From NCBI RefSeq assembly GCF_900590885.1, contig NZ_UUON01000024.1, forward strand, positions 1-64,000: 64,000 nucleotides of DNA, read 5' to 3'. Below, piece after piece: positions 10,383 to 20,265 of the stretch. The notes beneath the pieces were generated by a model. It did not search any database and was not told where the DNA came from. It was given only the letters and a program-made list of their open reading frames with translations. Made by a program: the position numbers and the translations under genes. The first letter of the stretch is position 1. Each line of letters begins with the position of its first letter. This DNA is from Pseudomonas viridiflava (GTDB lineage Bacteria; Pseudomonadota; Gammaproteobacteria; Pseudomonadales; Pseudomonadaceae).

Positions 10383-12257
10383 TCAGAACTTCTTGATATC
10401 AGCCTTGGCTTCCAACTGCTTGCGGTACGCCGCGAAGTCCTGCTGGCCGACACGGGAAGCGAGGAAGCGGCGGTATTGCGCCTTTTCTTCGTCCGTAGGG
10501 GCAGCGGCTTCATTGACGCCGTTCAAGCGCACGATCACCAGGCTACCATCCGCCAGGGTCACGGTGGTGAAGGTCGGCTTGTCCTTGGCCGCAGGCTTGG
10601 GCATGCGGAACAGGGCTTGCAACACGGCCGGGTCGATCGCTTCGGCGCTACGGGTAGCCGCTTCGGTGACTTTCCAGGCCTGGCCGTCAACCGGTTGGTT
10701 CAGCGGGGTCTTGCCATCACGCAGGCTGGCGATCAACTCGTCAGCGTGAGTCTTGGCAGCCGCGCTGGCGCGTTCCTTGGCCATCTGTGCACGGATCGGC
10801 GCAGCAACGCTTTCCAGCGGCAGTTGCGCAGGTTTGCGGTGCTCTTTGGCACGCAGCACGATGATGGTTTCCGGGTCCAGTTCGATGGCGCTGCTGTTGG
10901 CACCTTCATCCAGCACTTCAGGCGTGAACGCAGCGGTGACCACGGCACGGTTGGCCGCGACACCTTCGCCACCTTCACGACCAAACGGCGCGGAGGTGTG
11001 GACGGTCAGCTTCAGGTCGGACGCTGGCTGGGCCAGGTCGGAGGCTTCGAATGCCGCGTCTTCCAATTGCTTGGTCGCTTCGACAAAACGCTGCTCGACC
11101 TGCTGGGTCTTGAGCTCACGGGTCAGCTTGTCTTTCAGGCTGGCAAACGTCGGCACTTGCGGTGCTTCAACGCCCAACAGCTTGATCAAGTGCCAACCGA
11201 AGGTGCTGCGCACCGGTGCCGAAACCTGGTCCTGTTTCAACGCGTACAGGGCCGTCTCGAAGTCCGGATCGTAGACGCCAGGGCCCGCAAAACCGAGGTC
11301 GCCGCCATTGTTGGCCGAACCCGGATCCTGGGAGAACTCCTTGGCCAGGGCCTCGAACTTCTCACCCTTGGCCAGGCGTGCCTGGATTTCTTCGACCTTG
11401 GCCTTGGCTTGCGCGTCAGTGGTCTTGTCGTTGACTTCAATCAGGATGTGCGCGGCACGACGCTGTTCAGCGAGGTTGGCGGTTTCCTTCTGATAAGCAG
11501 CCTGCAGGTCTTCATCCTTGACGGTGACCTGGTCGAAGAACGACGACTTTTTCAGCTCCAGGTAGTCGATGACCACTTGGTCCGGGGTCATGAACTCTTT
11601 GGCGTGCTGGTCGTAGTAGGCCTTGACCTCGTCGTCGGTGAGTTTCACCGCCGCCGGGTTGGCCTTGATGTTGACGGTGGCAAAATCGCGGGTCTGTTTT
11701 TCCAGGCGGGCGAATGCCAGCACCTCGGCGTCGGTGACAAAACCGCTGCCGGCGATGCCTGCGCGAACCTGGCCGATCAGCATTTCCTGAGTCATCATCT
11801 GACGGAATTGCATGCGGCTGTAGCCCAGCTGACGGATCACCTGGTCAAAGCGTTCGGCGTTGAACTTGCCGTCCACCTGGAATTCCGGCGTCTGCAGGAT
11901 CACCTGGTCCAGAGCTGCTTCAGAGAAGCCGAACTTGGAATCAGCCGCGCCTTGCAGCAGCAGCTTGCGATCGATCAGACCCTTGAGGGCCGCGTCGCGC
12001 AGCAGTTTCTCGTCCAGCAGCGAAGCATCGAAATCCTTGCCCAGCTGTTGCATCAGCTGGCGACGTTGCATGTCGACGGCCTGGCTCAGTTCGGTCTGGG
12101 TGATTTCTTCACCGTTGACCTTGGCCACGTCCTGCTTACTATTACCCGAAGCCTGGAAAATGGCTTCGATACCGGTGAACGCCATCAATGCGACGATGAT
12201 CCCGATAATGGTCTTGGCAATCCAGCCTTGTGAATTGTCCCTGATATTTTGCAGCAT
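10383..12257 (-). CDS. ppiD: Periplasmic folding chaperone / peptidyl-prolyl isomerase PpiD
   Basis: 624-residue inner-membrane-anchored chaperone that meets proteins leaving the Sec channel. One N-terminal membrane helix (IIGIIVALMAFTGIEAIFQA), then the SurA-like N domain, and a parvulin domain at about 255-360 (AAHILIEVND, AKEFSQDPGSANNGGDLGFA, PVRSTFGWHLIKL). Length is typical. It follows hupB on the same strand, as elsewhere in Pseudomonas, but with its own gap of 230 bp containing the hupB terminator and a tRNA-like relic. Confidence 0.95.
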   Translation of the reverse strand: MLQNIRDNSQGWIAKTIIGIIVALMAFTGIEAIFQASGNSKQDVAKVNGEEITQTELSQAVDMQRRQLMQQLGKDFDASLLDEKLLRDAALKGLIDRKLLLQGAADSKFGFSEAALDQVILQTPEFQVDGKFNAERFDQVIRQLGYSRMQFRQMMTQEMLIGQVRAGIAGSGFVTDAEVLAFARLEKQTRDFATVNIKANPAAVKLTDDEVKAYYDQHAKEFMTPDQVVIDYLELKKSSFFDQVTVKDEDLQAAYQKETANLAEQRRAAHILIEVNDKTTDAQAKAKVEEIQARLAKGEKFEALAKEFSQDPGSANNGGDLGFAGPGVYDPDFETALYALKQDQVSAPVRSTFGWHLIKLLGVEAPQVPTFASLKDKLTRELKTQQVEQRFVEATKQLEDAAFEASDLAQPASDLKLTVHTSAPFGREGGEGVAANRAVVTAAFTPEVLDEGANSSAIELDPETIIVLRAKEHRKPAQLPLESVAAPIRAQMAKERASAAAKTHADELIASLRDGKTPLNQPVDGQAWKVTEAATRSAEAIDPAVLQALFRMPKPAAKDKPTFTTVTLADGSLVIVRLNGVNEAAAPTDEEKAQYRRFLASRVGQQDFAAYRKQLEAKADIKKF

Positions 12258-12320
12258 GCGTCCCCCAGAAACGGTTGAACTTCAAAAATTGGCAACCGTG
12301 GAGCGTGGGTAGAGTCCGGA

Positions 12321-12351
12321 TAGAAGAAAGGCGCATCCGAGGATGCGCCTT
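12321..12351 (-). terminator. Rho-independent terminator (hupB transcript)
   Basis: On the minus strand AAGGCGCATCC-TC-GGATGCGCCTT is followed by TCTTCT. The 11-bp perfect stem lies 3' of hupB and of the tRNA-like relic and before the ppiD start, so it should end transcripts from hupB or the relic. Confidence 0.8.
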
Positions 12352-12359
12352 CTCGTAAC

Positions 12360-12435
12360 TGGCGGAGCGGTCGGGGGTTTGAATTCATACCCCCGGCGTG
12401 GCGACCCAATGGATACGTGGGTCAGCTGCCGCTCC
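12360..12435 (-). pseudogene. tRNA-Asp-like relic, 76 nt with encoded CCA
   Basis: On the minus strand the segment begins GGAGCGG and ends CCGCTCCGCCA: a perfect 7-bp acceptor stem, discriminator G and CCA, with total length 76 nt. Its middle GTCGCCACGCCGGGGGT resembles the anticodon-arm and variable region of bacterial tRNA-Asp (GTCACGCCGGGGGT). The D arm and the T arm are not normal: GACCCA/TGGGTC and GGGGGT/ACCCCC form other hairpins, and the TTCAA T-loop lacks a matching 5' stem. I infer a rearranged or dying tRNA-Asp gene; a tRNA-like regulatory element is possible. Confidence 0.55.
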
Positions 12436-12442
12436 GCTGCCA

Positions 12443-12462
12443 GGCCAGACCTAGGTCTGGCC
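12443..12462. repeat. 20-bp perfect palindrome between hupB and the tRNA-like relic
   Basis: GGCCAGACCTAGGTCTGGCC reads the same on both strands. It sits 25 bp 3' of the hupB stop. It may be a protein-binding site or an RNA hairpin; no T tract follows. Confidence 0.6.
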
Positions 12463-12487
12463 CGGGTAGGTAAGGCTTGATCGAAGC

Positions 12488-12760
12488 TTAGTTGACGGCT
12501 TCTTTCAGGGCTTTACCGGCTTTGAAACCTGGTTTCTTGGCAGCAGCGATTTGCAGTGCTTTGCCAGTCTGTGGGTTACGGCCAGTGCGAGCTGGGCGGT
12601 CAGTCACAGAGAAAGTACCGAAGCCTACCAGTACCACGGAGTCGCCGGCCTTCAGAGCGCCAGTGACGGATTCGATTACTGCATCCAGCGCACGGCCAGC
12701 AGCAGCTTTCGGGATATCAGCGGATGCAGCGATAGCATCAATCAGTTCCGACTTGTTCAC
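12488..12760 (-). CDS. hupB: HU-beta nucleoid protein
   Basis: 90-residue DNA-bending protein. It begins [20 protein letters not shown] from a GTG with AAGGGGAC upstream, which is why I reject the longer frame starting at 12844. The HU arm signature is [20 protein letters not shown] (about 46-65), followed by the C-terminal [12 protein letters not shown]. Sits directly after lon, as in other pseudomonads, but has its own promoter. Confidence 0.96.
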   Translation of the reverse strand: MNKSELIDAIAASADIPKAAAGRALDAVIESVTGALKAGDSVVLVGFGTFSVTDRPARTGRNPQTGKALQIAAAKKPGFKAGKALKEAVN

Positions 12761-12856
12761 TCTAAGTCCCCTTATATATCTATTGAGTATGATTCTAAGT
12801 TTTTTGGTGAAAGCAAAAACCAGTGCTGAATGGCCTACAGACACTTAAGAGCCGCT

Positions 12857-12885
12857 TTATAACAAGGGCTCTAAAAAGCTGTCAA
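12857..12885 (-). promoter_or_regulatory. Sigma-70 promoter of hupB
   Basis: On the minus strand a consensus TTGACA (12880-12885) is followed after 17 nt by TTATAA (12857-12862). It points at hupB, about 100 nt upstream of its GTG, in the lon-hupB gap. The near-perfect match fits the high abundance of HU. Confidence 0.75.
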
Positions 12886-12908
12886 GGAAGCCCCCAGGCT
12901 TATTCGCA

Positions 12909-15305
12909 TTAATGCGTGCTAATTCTTTCCTTGGAATCAGACTCTCGTTTTTCATCCTTTGCAACTATCTCCGGAGCCACATCCGGCAAGGGCTCCGGCG
13001 CGTATTGCAGCGCAATTTGCAGGACCTCGTCAATCCATTTAACCGGTTTAATCTGCAGATCCTGCTTGATGTTGTCAGGAATTTCCTTCAAGTCGCGAAC
13101 ATTCTCTTCAGGAATGATCACAGTCTTGATGCCACCCCGGTGTGCAGCCAGCAATTTCTCTTTCAAACCACCGATGGCCAATACCTGGCCACGCAGGGTG
13201 ATTTCCCCGGTCATGGCCACATCGGCGCGCACCGGAATGCCGGTCAGTGCCGATACCAGGGCCGTGCACATGCCTACGCCGGCGCTAGGGCCGTCTTTGG
13301 GGGTCGCCCCTTCCGGCATGTGGATGTGGGTGTCGTGCTTCTCGTGGAAGTCCAGGGGGATCCCCAGGCTCTTGGCGCGGCTGCGCACCACGGTCTGCGC
13401 GGCAGTGATGGACTCAACCATCACATCACCCAGCGAACCCGTTTTGATAAGTTGGCCTTTGCCAGGGATCACGGCGGCCTCGATGGTCAGCAATTCGCCG
13501 CCCACCTGGGTCCAGGCCAGGCCAGTCACCTGCCCTACCTGATCCTGCTGCTCGGCCAGACCGTAGCGGAATTTCTTCACCCCAAGGAAGTGTTCGAGGG
13601 AGTCGGCAACCACCTTCACGGAGAAGCGTTTTTCCAGCGCATGTTCCTTGACCGCCTTGCGGCAGATCTTCGCAATCTGGCGCTCCAGGCCCCGTACACC
13701 GGCCTCGCGGGTGTAGTAACGGACGATGTCGCGGATCGCCTCGACCTCGAATTCGATCTCGCCTTTTTTCAGGCCGTTGGCTGAAATCTGCTTGGGTGCA
13801 AGGTATTTGACGGCGATGTTGATCTTCTCGTCTTCGGTGTAACCCGGCAGACGAATCACCTCCATCCGGTCCAGCAAGGCTGGCGGAATGTTCATGGAGT
13901 TGGAGGTGCACAGGAACATTACGTCGGACAGGTCGTAGTCGACCTCCAGGTAATGGTCGTTGAAATTATGGTTCTGCTCGGGGTCGAGCACTTCGAGCAA
14001 GGCCGATGCCGGATCGCCACGCATGTCGCTGCCCATCTTGTCGATTTCATCGAGCAGGAACAGCGGGTTGCGCACACCCACCTTTGTCATCTTTTGAATC
14101 AATCTTCCTGGCATCGAACCGATGTAAGTGCGGCGATGACCACGGATTTCCGCTTCATCACGCACGCCGCCGAGGGCCATGCGCACGAATTTACGGTTGG
14201 TGGCGTTGGCAATCGACTCCGCCAGCGAGGTTTTACCCACGCCAGGCGGCCCGACCAGGCACAACACCGGGCCACGAATCTTCTTCACGCGCTTTTGTAC
14301 GGCGAGGTATTCGAGGATGCGTTCTTTGACTTCTTCAAGGCCGTAGTGGTCGGCATCGAGAATATCTTCGGCGCGGGCCAGGTCCAGGCGCACCTTGGTC
14401 TGAGCCTTCCACGGCACCTGCACCAGCCAGTCGATGTAGGAACGCACCACAGTGGCTTCGGCCGACATCGGTGACATTTGCTTGAGCTTGTTCAGCTCGG
14501 CATTGGCTTTGGTCAGGGCGTCTTTCGGCAGGCCGGCGGCATCGATGCGCTTTTTCAGCTCTTCGATTTCGTTGTGGCCTTCCTCGCTGTCGCCGAGTTC
14601 CTTCTGAATGGCCTTCATCTGCTCATTCAGGTAGTACTCGCGCTGGCTACGTTCCATTTGTTTCTTCACGCGACCACGGATGCGCTTCTCAACCTGCAGC
14701 AGGTCAATCTCGGCATCCAGCAACGCCAACACGTGTTCAACACGGGTGGACAGGTCGATGATCTCGAGGATGTCTTGCTTCTGCTCGATTTTCAGCGCCA
14801 TGTGCGCAGCCATGGTGTCGACCAGGCGGCTTGGCTCATCGATGCTGTTAAGCGAAGACAGGACTTCAGCCGGGACTTTCTTGCCCAACTGCACATACTG
14901 CTCGAACTGCGAGAGCAGGCTGCGTACGAACACTTCGGACTCGCGCTCAGGGGCTTCGACTTCGTCGATCAGCGCCACTTCGGCGCGCAGGTGGCCGTCC
15001 ACTTCCATGAAGCGCTCAACCGCGCCGCGCTGCTCGCCTTCCACCAGCACCTTGACGGTGCCATCGGGCAGCTTGAGCAGTTGCAGGACGGTAGCAATGG
15101 TACCGACGCGATACAGGGCTTCTTCGCCTGGATCATCATCAGCAGGATTCTTCTGGGCCAACAGCAGGATTTGCTTGTCGCCCGTCATCGCGGCCTCGAG
15201 GGCTTCGATAGACTTCTCGCGCCCCACGAACAGCGGGATAACCATGTGCGGATAGACGACGACATCACGCAACGGCAGGAGAGGCAATTCGATGGTTGTC
15301 TTCAT
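12909..15305 (-). CDS. lon: ATP-dependent protease Lon
   Basis: 798-residue AAA+ serine protease of the cytosol that removes damaged and regulatory proteins. Order: N-terminal substrate domain, Walker [14 protein letters not shown] (about 354), Walker [11 protein letters not shown], then the protease domain with catalytic Ser in [14 protein letters not shown] and Lys in [17 protein letters not shown]. Start ATG 15305 begins [20 protein letters not shown], with GAGG upstream. The tail is short and charged. It lies downstream of clpX, after a terminator and a heat-shock-like promoter. Confidence 0.97.
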   Translation of the reverse strand: MKTTIELPLLPLRDVVVYPHMVIPLFVGREKSIEALEAAMTGDKQILLLAQKNPADDDPGEEALYRVGTIATVLQLLKLPDGTVKVLVEGEQRGAVERFMEVDGHLRAEVALIDEVEAPERESEVFVRSLLSQFEQYVQLGKKVPAEVLSSLNSIDEPSRLVDTMAAHMALKIEQKQDILEIIDLSTRVEHVLALLDAEIDLLQVEKRIRGRVKKQMERSQREYYLNEQMKAIQKELGDSEEGHNEIEELKKRIDAAGLPKDALTKANAELNKLKQMSPMSAEATVVRSYIDWLVQVPWKAQTKVRLDLARAEDILDADHYGLEEVKERILEYLAVQKRVKKIRGPVLCLVGPPGVGKTSLAESIANATNRKFVRMALGGVRDEAEIRGHRRTYIGSMPGRLIQKMTKVGVRNPLFLLDEIDKMGSDMRGDPASALLEVLDPEQNHNFNDHYLEVDYDLSDVMFLCTSNSMNIPPALLDRMEVIRLPGYTEDEKINIAVKYLAPKQISANGLKKGEIEFEVEAIRDIVRYYTREAGVRGLERQIAKICRKAVKEHALEKRFSVKVVADSLEHFLGVKKFRYGLAEQQDQVGQVTGLAWTQVGGELLTIEAAVIPGKGQLIKTGSLGDVMVESITAAQTVVRSRAKSLGIPLDFHEKHDTHIHMPEGATPKDGPSAGVGMCTALVSALTGIPVRADVAMTGEITLRGQVLAIGGLKEKLLAAHRGGIKTVIIPEENVRDLKEIPDNIKQDLQIKPVKWIDEVLQIALQYAPEPLPDVAPEIVAKDEKRESDSKERISTH

Positions 15306-15346
15306 GATTTCGCCTCTATGACAATTGAAAAGTAAGCTTGAAACCA

Positions 15347-15378
15347 AGATGGGGGCTACGTGTAAAAAAAACAAGCTC
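15347..15378 (-). promoter_or_regulatory. Candidate sigma-32 (heat-shock) promoter of lon
   Basis: Minus strand: a perfect CCCCATCT minus-10 (15347-15354) with CTTG of a CTTGTTT minus-35 a little over ten bases upstream. RpoH promoters have CTTGAA and CCCCATNT, so the minus-10 fits well and the minus-35 only in its first half. The position, about 45 nt before the lon ATG, and the known heat control of lon support it. Confidence 0.5.
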
Positions 15379-15421
15379 AATGCCCGCAGTTACACGTAGT
15401 AAAAAATCTTCATGAAAAACA

Positions 15422-15443
15422 AAGGGGCCCCTAGAGGCCCCTT
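15422..15443 (-). terminator. Terminator after clpX
   Basis: AAGGGGCC-CCTAGA-GGCCCCTT stem, followed on the minus strand by TTTGTTTTTC. It lies 25 bp 3' of the clpX stop and separates clpX from lon. Confidence 0.8.
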
Positions 15444-15467
15444 GTTTGTACCGAAACTGCGAAACGC

Positions 15468-16751
15468 TTACGCGTCTGGCGCAGCCTTGGCAGCCGGCTC
15501 ACTGTTTTCGTAGATATACAGTGGCTTGGACTTACCTTCTATAACGCTTTCGTCGATCACCACTTTACTCACCTCGGACTGCGAGGGGATTTCGTACATG
15601 GTGTCGAGCAACACGCCTTCGAGAATCGAACGCAGGCCACGTGCACCGGTCTTGCGCTCCAGTGCCCGCTTGGCCACTGACTTGAGTGCGTCGGTACGGA
15701 ACTCGAGGTCCACGCCTTCCATTTCGAACAGCTTCGCGTATTGCTTGGTCAGGGCGTTTTTCGGCTCGGTGAGGATCTGGATCAGTGCTGCCTCATCCAA
15801 CTCGTCCAACGTCGCCAGGACCGGCAGACGGCCTACGAATTCCGGGATCAGACCGAACTTGACCAAATCGTCAGGCTCGACTTCACGCAGGGACTCGCCC
15901 ACCTTCTTGCCTTCTTCCTTACTGCGCACTTCCGCACCGAAGCCGATACCGCCACGGGTGGAACGCTGCTGAATAACCTTTTCCAGGCCGGAGAACGCAC
16001 CACCACAGATAAACAGGATGTTGCGTGTATCAACCTGCAGGAATTCCTGCTGCGGGTGCTTGCGGCCGCCTTGTGGCGGTACGGAAGCAACCGTGCCTTC
16101 GATCAGTTTCAACAGGGCCTGCTGCACGCCTTCACCGGAAACATCCCGGGTGATCGACGGGTTGTCGGACTTGCGCGAGATCTTGTCGATTTCGTCGATA
16201 TAGACAATACCCATCTGGGCCTTCTCTACGTCGTAGTCGCACTTCTGCAGCAGTTTCTGAATGATGTTCTCGACGTCTTCACCCACGTAGCCAGCCTCGG
16301 TAAGGGTGGTTGCGTCGGCGATGGTGAAGGGAACGTTCAGCAGGCGAGCGAGGGTTTCTGCAAGCAGGGTTTTACCCGAGCCTGTAGGACCGATCAGCAA
16401 GATGTTGCTCTTGCCGAGTTCGACTTCGTCGCCTTTCTTGTCACGCTGGTTCAAGCGCTTGTAGTGGTTGTACACCGCTACGGCCAGAACCTTCTTTGCA
16501 CGCTCTTGACCGATGACGTACTGGTCAAGGATGCCGCTGATTTCTTTAGGCGAAGGCAATTTATGCGCGCTGCTCTCGGCCTGGGCTTCCTGCACCTCCT
16601 CACGGATGATGTCATTGCACAGGTCGACGCACTCGTCGCAGATAAAGACCGAGGGGCCGGCAATCAATTTGCGTACTTCATGCTGGCTTTTGCCACAGAA
16701 GGAGCAATAGAGCAGCTTGCCGTTGTCCTCGCCGTTGCGGGTGTCAGTCAT
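15468..16751 (-). CDS. clpX: ClpX unfoldase, ATPase subunit of ClpXP
   Basis: 427-residue AAA+ unfoldase. The N-terminal zinc-binding domain is visible ([12 protein letters not shown] ... [10 protein letters not shown], about 13-42). Walker [16 protein letters not shown] (about 120), Walker [13 protein letters not shown], the pore loop in [16 protein letters not shown], and the ClpP-docking IGF loop in [10 protein letters not shown]. Start ATG 16751 ([12 protein letters not shown]) gives the normal length; the upstream in-frame ATG at 16784 is rejected. Downstream of clpP, with a hairpin between. Confidence 0.97.
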   Translation of the reverse strand: MTDTRNGEDNGKLLYCSFCGKSQHEVRKLIAGPSVFICDECVDLCNDIIREEVQEAQAESSAHKLPSPKEISGILDQYVIGQERAKKVLAVAVYNHYKRLNQRDKKGDEVELGKSNILLIGPTGSGKTLLAETLARLLNVPFTIADATTLTEAGYVGEDVENIIQKLLQKCDYDVEKAQMGIVYIDEIDKISRKSDNPSITRDVSGEGVQQALLKLIEGTVASVPPQGGRKHPQQEFLQVDTRNILFICGGAFSGLEKVIQQRSTRGGIGFGAEVRSKEEGKKVGESLREVEPDDLVKFGLIPEFVGRLPVLATLDELDEAALIQILTEPKNALTKQYAKLFEMEGVDLEFRTDALKSVAKRALERKTGARGLRSILEGVLLDTMYEIPSQSEVSKVVIDESVIEGKSKPLYIYENSEPAAKAAPDA

Positions 16752-16799
16752 TCGTTCGATCCAAATCCGATAGGCTTGCAACACAAGATGAAGGCTTAT

Positions 16800-16819
16800 G
16801 CGGGCTTTTTCAAGCCCGC
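16800..16819 (-). terminator. Hairpin between clpP and clpX
   Basis: GCGGGCTTTTTCAAGCCCGC forms an 8-bp stem just 3' of clpP. It may be a terminator or attenuator, or a processing site between the two genes; the minus-strand T run is weak. Confidence 0.6.
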
Positions 16820-16863
16820 CAGTGGTCGGACATGCCGACCAGCCCTATTTTGAGCGGCTTATA

Positions 16864-17499
16864 TTAAGCGGGGCGCTTGTCGATCACGGCGTCGATCAGC
16901 CCGTATTCACGCGCGGCTTCGGCACTCATGAAGTTGTCGCGATTGGTATCGCGCTCGATTTCTTCCAGGGTGTGCCCGCTGTGCTTGGCCATCAACGTAT
17001 TGAGGCGTTCGCGAATAAACAGGATTTCCTTGGCATGGATTTCGATGTCCGAGGCCTGGCCCTGGAAACCGCCCAGCGGCTGGTGAATCATTACGCGCGA
17101 GTTAGGCAGGCAATAACGCTTGCCTTCGGCACCGGCGGTCAGCAGGAACGCACCCATGCTGCACGCCTGGCCAATGCAGGTGGTCGATACGTTCGGCTTG
17201 ATGAACTGCATGGTGTCGTAGATCGACATGCCCGCCGTTACCGAACCGCCTGGGGAGTTGATGTAGAGATGGATGTCCTTGTCCGGGTTTTCCGCTTCAA
17301 GGAACAGCAGCTGCGCACAGATCAGGTTGGCCATGTAGTCCTCTACCGGGCCCACCAGAAAGATCACTCGCTCCTTGAGCAGGCGCGAGTAGATGTCGTA
17401 GGCGCGTTCGCCACGAGCGGACTGCTCGACAACCATCGGGACCAGGCCGCCTGCGGCCTGGATATCAGAGTTCTGCTGAATATAGGAATTACGGAACAT
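16864..17499 (-). CDS. clpP: ClpP serine protease subunit
   Basis: 211-residue subunit of the tetradecameric Clp peptidase. The catalytic Ser lies in [16 protein letters not shown] (about 109) and the His in [10 protein letters not shown] (about 134); the Asp follows in ERDTNRDNF (about 183). A short N-terminal propeptide-like stretch ([10 protein letters not shown]) precedes the body. GGGAG lies upstream of the ATG. It sits between tig and clpX, the standard protein quality-control order. Confidence 0.97.
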   Translation of the reverse strand: MFRNSYIQQNSDIQAAGGLVPMVVEQSARGERAYDIYSRLLKERVIFLVGPVEDYMANLICAQLLFLEAENPDKDIHLYINSPGGSVTAGMSIYDTMQFIKPNVSTTCIGQACSMGAFLLTAGAEGKRYCLPNSRVMIHQPLGGFQGQASDIEIHAKEILFIRERLNTLMAKHSGHTLEEIERDTNRDNFMSAEAAREYGLIDAVIDKRPA

Positions 17500-17538
17500 G
17501 CTCTGCAGTTACTCCCAAATAGTCATGTCTTGAAAACG

Positions 17539-17565
17539 CATAAGCCAGCGCGAGGCTGGCTTATG
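17539..17565 (-). terminator. Terminator/hairpin after tig
   Basis: CATAAGCCAGC-GCGAG-GCTGGCTTATG, an 11-bp perfect stem 3' of tig, followed on the minus strand by CGTTTTC. It is the only clear stop signal between tig and clpP. Confidence 0.75.
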
Positions 17566-17590
17566 GTTGAATTTCCAACGAGTTGGACAA

Positions 17591-18901
17591 TCAGTCGGCT
17601 TGTGCTGCTTCCGCCGGTTTGACTGCTTCTTCGTAAGAGACCGCTTTATCGGTCACCTTAGCCTTCTGCAGAACAGTATCCACAACTTGTTCTTCCAGCA
17701 CAACCGAACGTACTTCGTTCAGCTGCTGGTCGTTCTTGTAGTACCAAGCTACGACCTGCTCAGGCTCCTGGTAGGCCGAAGCCATTTCCTGGATCATTTC
17801 GCGAACGCGGTCTTCGTCAGGCTTGAGGTCGAACTGCTTGACCACTTCAGCCACGATCAGGCCCAGCACGACGCGGCGCTTGGCTTGCTCTTCGAACAGC
17901 TCGGCCGGCAGTTGGTCAGGCTTGATGTTGCCACCGAACTGCTGAACAGCTTGTACGCGCAGGCGATCCACTTCGTTGGACAGCAGGGCCTTAGGCACTT
18001 CGATCGGGTTGGAGGCCAGCAGACCGTCCATAACCTGGTTTTTTACCTTGGACTTGATGGCCTGGCGCAGCTCGCGCTCCATGTTCTTGCGAACTTCGGT
18101 GCGGAAGCCTTCGATGCCGGTTTCCTTGATGCCGAATTGAGCGAAGAACTCTTCGTTCAGCTCTGGCAGCTTAGGCTCGGAAACGCTGTTGACGGTCACG
18201 GTGAACTCGGCGGCTTTGCCAGCCAGGTCCAGGTTCTGGTAGTCAGCCGGGAAAGTCAGGCTCAGAACGCGTTCTTCACCGGCTTTGGCGCCAACCAGGC
18301 CATCTTCGAAGCCCGGGATCATGCGGTTGGAACCCAGCACCAGCTGAGTACCCTTGGCGGAGCCGCCAGCGAATACTTCGCCGTCAACCTTGCCAACGAA
18401 ATCGATGTTCAGCTGGTCTTCGTTCTGGGCAGCACGATCGGCCACTTCAAAACGAGTGTTCTGCTTGCGCAGGATTTCCAGCATGTTGTCCAGGTCGGCA
18501 TCAGCCACTTCGGCGCTCAGGCGCTCGATTTCGATACCTTCGAAACCGGCAACGGTGAACTCCGGGAACACTTCGAATACGGCAACGTATTCCAGGTCCT
18601 TGCCAGCTTCCAGGGACTTGGGCTCGATCGAAGGCGAGCCAGCCGGGTTCAGCTTCTGCTCGACAACGGCTTCGTAGAAGGAAGCCTGGATCACGTCACC
18701 TACAGCCTCCTGACGCGCATCAGCACCAAAACGGCGCTTGATTTCGCTCATTGGCACTTTGCCCGGACGGAAACCAGCGATCTTGGCTTTTTGGGCGGTC
18801 TGCTGCAGACGCTTGTTGACCGCAGTCTCGATACGCTCTGCCGGCACGGTGATGCTCAGGCGGCGCTCGAGAGCAGTAGTATTTTCAACAGAAACTTGCA
18901 T
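17591..18901 (-). CDS. tig: Trigger factor, ribosome-bound chaperone
   Basis: 436-residue chaperone/prolyl isomerase acting at the ribosomal exit tunnel. The ribosome-binding signature appears as [17 protein letters not shown] (about 43-59); the FKBP-like domain includes [20 protein letters not shown] and [17 protein letters not shown]; a long helical C domain ends in an acidic/Ala tail. Start ATG 18901 ([16 protein letters not shown]) gives the normal size. Confidence 0.97.
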   Translation of the reverse strand: MQVSVENTTALERRLSITVPAERIETAVNKRLQQTAQKAKIAGFRPGKVPMSEIKRRFGADARQEAVGDVIQASFYEAVVEQKLNPAGSPSIEPKSLEAGKDLEYVAVFEVFPEFTVAGFEGIEIERLSAEVADADLDNMLEILRKQNTRFEVADRAAQNEDQLNIDFVGKVDGEVFAGGSAKGTQLVLGSNRMIPGFEDGLVGAKAGEERVLSLTFPADYQNLDLAGKAAEFTVTVNSVSEPKLPELNEEFFAQFGIKETGIEGFRTEVRKNMERELRQAIKSKVKNQVMDGLLASNPIEVPKALLSNEVDRLRVQAVQQFGGNIKPDQLPAELFEEQAKRRVVLGLIVAEVVKQFDLKPDEDRVREMIQEMASAYQEPEQVVAWYYKNDQQLNEVRSVVLEEQVVDTVLQKAKVTDKAVSYEEAVKPAEAAQAD

Positions 18902-19388
18902 GAATATTCCTCGTTGCACAGACGTTAGCCGGCCGTTTCCGACCCCAGAATCAAGGGCATGCATTCTAGAGGGTCAAACTCAAGAAGTCACCCTACTGGA
19001 AACGGGTAAAAAAACAGCAGGCCATTTATAGGTTCAAGTGCACGCATGCACCCTATCCCGTTAGCAAATACAGTTCATCACGCCAAGGCTCTGCACCAAC
19101 CCTTCTATATATAGAAGGGCGTGGAAGCACGCCCGTGGCTACCCGCCTTGCGAACAAGACCGGCGGGCATGGCAGCAGCATCGAGAAACACAAATACGAT
19201 GAAACGCCCCACCCTGAAAACTCGAAACCCTTGAACAAAAACGGCGCAGTCCTTTTTCAGGTACTGCGCCGTTATTCGCTATTAAATAGCTGGACCGACC
19301 CGCATATAGCCAAGGATCGGTTCCACACGTTCAAAACCGGCAACGATTCTAACGCCAAGGCATTGAGAATGCTTGTTTTTTCTTGGCG
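18902..19388. other. Gap between tig and the ECF sigma gene
   Basis: 487 bp without a convincing gene. An 86-codon plus-strand frame (19135-19395) has no family resemblance and overlaps a terminator, so I do not call it. The tig promoter should lie in the first 150 bp; a small AT-rich hairpin (CCCTTCTATATATAGAAGGG) is near 19099-19118 and a terminator is at 19240-19273. Confidence 0.6.
19240..19273 (-). terminator. Terminator after the ECF sigma gene
   Basis: AACGGCGCAGT, a 12-nt loop, then ACTGCGCCGTT; on the minus strand this is followed by TTTTGTTC. It lies about 115 bp 3' of the sigma factor stop. Confidence 0.75.
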
Positions 19389-20015
19389 TCAATAACTACC
19401 GCACGCGTTGTATCGTTCGATGGCCGCAAACACCCTCAGGCGCGCGCGGTGCAACAGCACTCGGGCATTGGAAAGACTCACACCCAACAACTCGGCAATG
19501 TCTTCCAACTCAAGCCCTACTCGCTCACGCAAGACCAGCGCACTGCTCTGTAACACCGACAAATCCTGCAAGACCTGCTCGATACAGAGCCTCAGCTCTT
19601 CCTCGGCGACCAACGCTTCCGGCGTATCTTCATGCCAGCCCGACGGGCCTGATAGCCACCGGCCGTTATCCGCACCAAAGCGCTCGCCACCCATACCGTC
19701 ATCAAGCACCACTTCACGCCGGCTCTGGCCGTAACGGCATTTTGCCTTGTTGGCTGTAATGGTCAGCACCCAGGTCTTCAGGCTCGACCGCCCCTGAAAA
19801 CCGCCCAATCCCCTGACGATCGCCAGCCACGCCTCCTGCACCACATCATCGACATGCCGATGCCCGGCAATCGCCGACGCCACCGCACGCATCGCACCCT
19901 GATAACGACTGACCAGATCGCAGTACGCCGCCTGCTCCCCCTGCAGGAGGCGCCCCAGCAATTGCGCCTCGTCCCCGGCCACTCCCCAACACTCACCCTG
20001 TTGTCGTGCCAACAT
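19389..20015 (-). CDS. ECF-type RNA polymerase sigma factor
   Basis: 208-residue sigma factor with only regions 2 and 4. Region 2 has SRYQGAMRAVASAIAGHRHV and DVVQEAWLAIVRGLGGFQGR (about 50-92), with SSLKTWVLTITANKAK. Region 4 is DLSVLQSSALVLRERVGLEL and LLGVSLSNARVLLHRARLR (about 150-195). I start at ATG 20015 because GAGGG lies 7 nt upstream; a frame from a TTG at 20084 is possible. No anti-sigma gene is adjacent, which is unusual for the class; the regulon cannot be read from context. Confidence 0.88.
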   Translation of the reverse strand: MLARQQGECWGVAGDEAQLLGRLLQGEQAAYCDLVSRYQGAMRAVASAIAGHRHVDDVVQEAWLAIVRGLGGFQGRSSLKTWVLTITANKAKCRYGQSRREVVLDDGMGGERFGADNGRWLSGPSGWHEDTPEALVAEEELRLCIEQVLQDLSVLQSSALVLRERVGLELEDIAELLGVSLSNARVLLHRARLRVFAAIERYNACGSY

Positions 20016-20117
20016 GTCACTGCCCTCGACGTTAACGCCTGAAAACCGCTGAGGATCAGGCCCGTCCGAGGCCATCCCTGACAATAGATACGACGCCGGG
20101 CATTTTTCGGATGCAAA

Positions 20118-20151
20118 AAAAAAGCGCCAGATGATTAATCTGGCGCTTTTT
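20118..20151 (-). terminator. Terminator after the tRNA pair
   Basis: AAAAGCGCCAGAT-GATTA-ATCTGGCGCTTTTT, strong stem with A and T tracts on both sides. It directly follows tRNA-His on the minus strand. Confidence 0.85.
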
Positions 20152-20157
20152 CAAATA

Positions 20158-20233
20158 TGGGGTGGACGAAGGGGATCGAACCCTCGACAACGGGAGTCAC
20201 AATCCCGTGCTCTACCAACTGAGCTACGCCCAC
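20158..20233 (-). tRNA. tRNA-His (anticodon GTG)
   Basis: Minus strand GTGGGCGTAGCTCAGTTGGT starts the gene; anticodon loop ATTGTGAC; T arm GAGGGTTCGATCCCCTTC; ends CCCCA with CCA encoded. The C discriminator is typical of tRNA-His. Same transcript as tRNA-Arg, 32 nt downstream of it. Confidence 0.96.
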
Positions 20234-20265
20234 CATATAGCGCTACTTGTGCCAAAGCTGCCTAA

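Noticed and set aside
19135..19395. 86-codon plus-strand frame in the tig-sigma gap
   Set aside because: No family resemblance, crosses a strong terminator, and has no ribosome site; probably chance.
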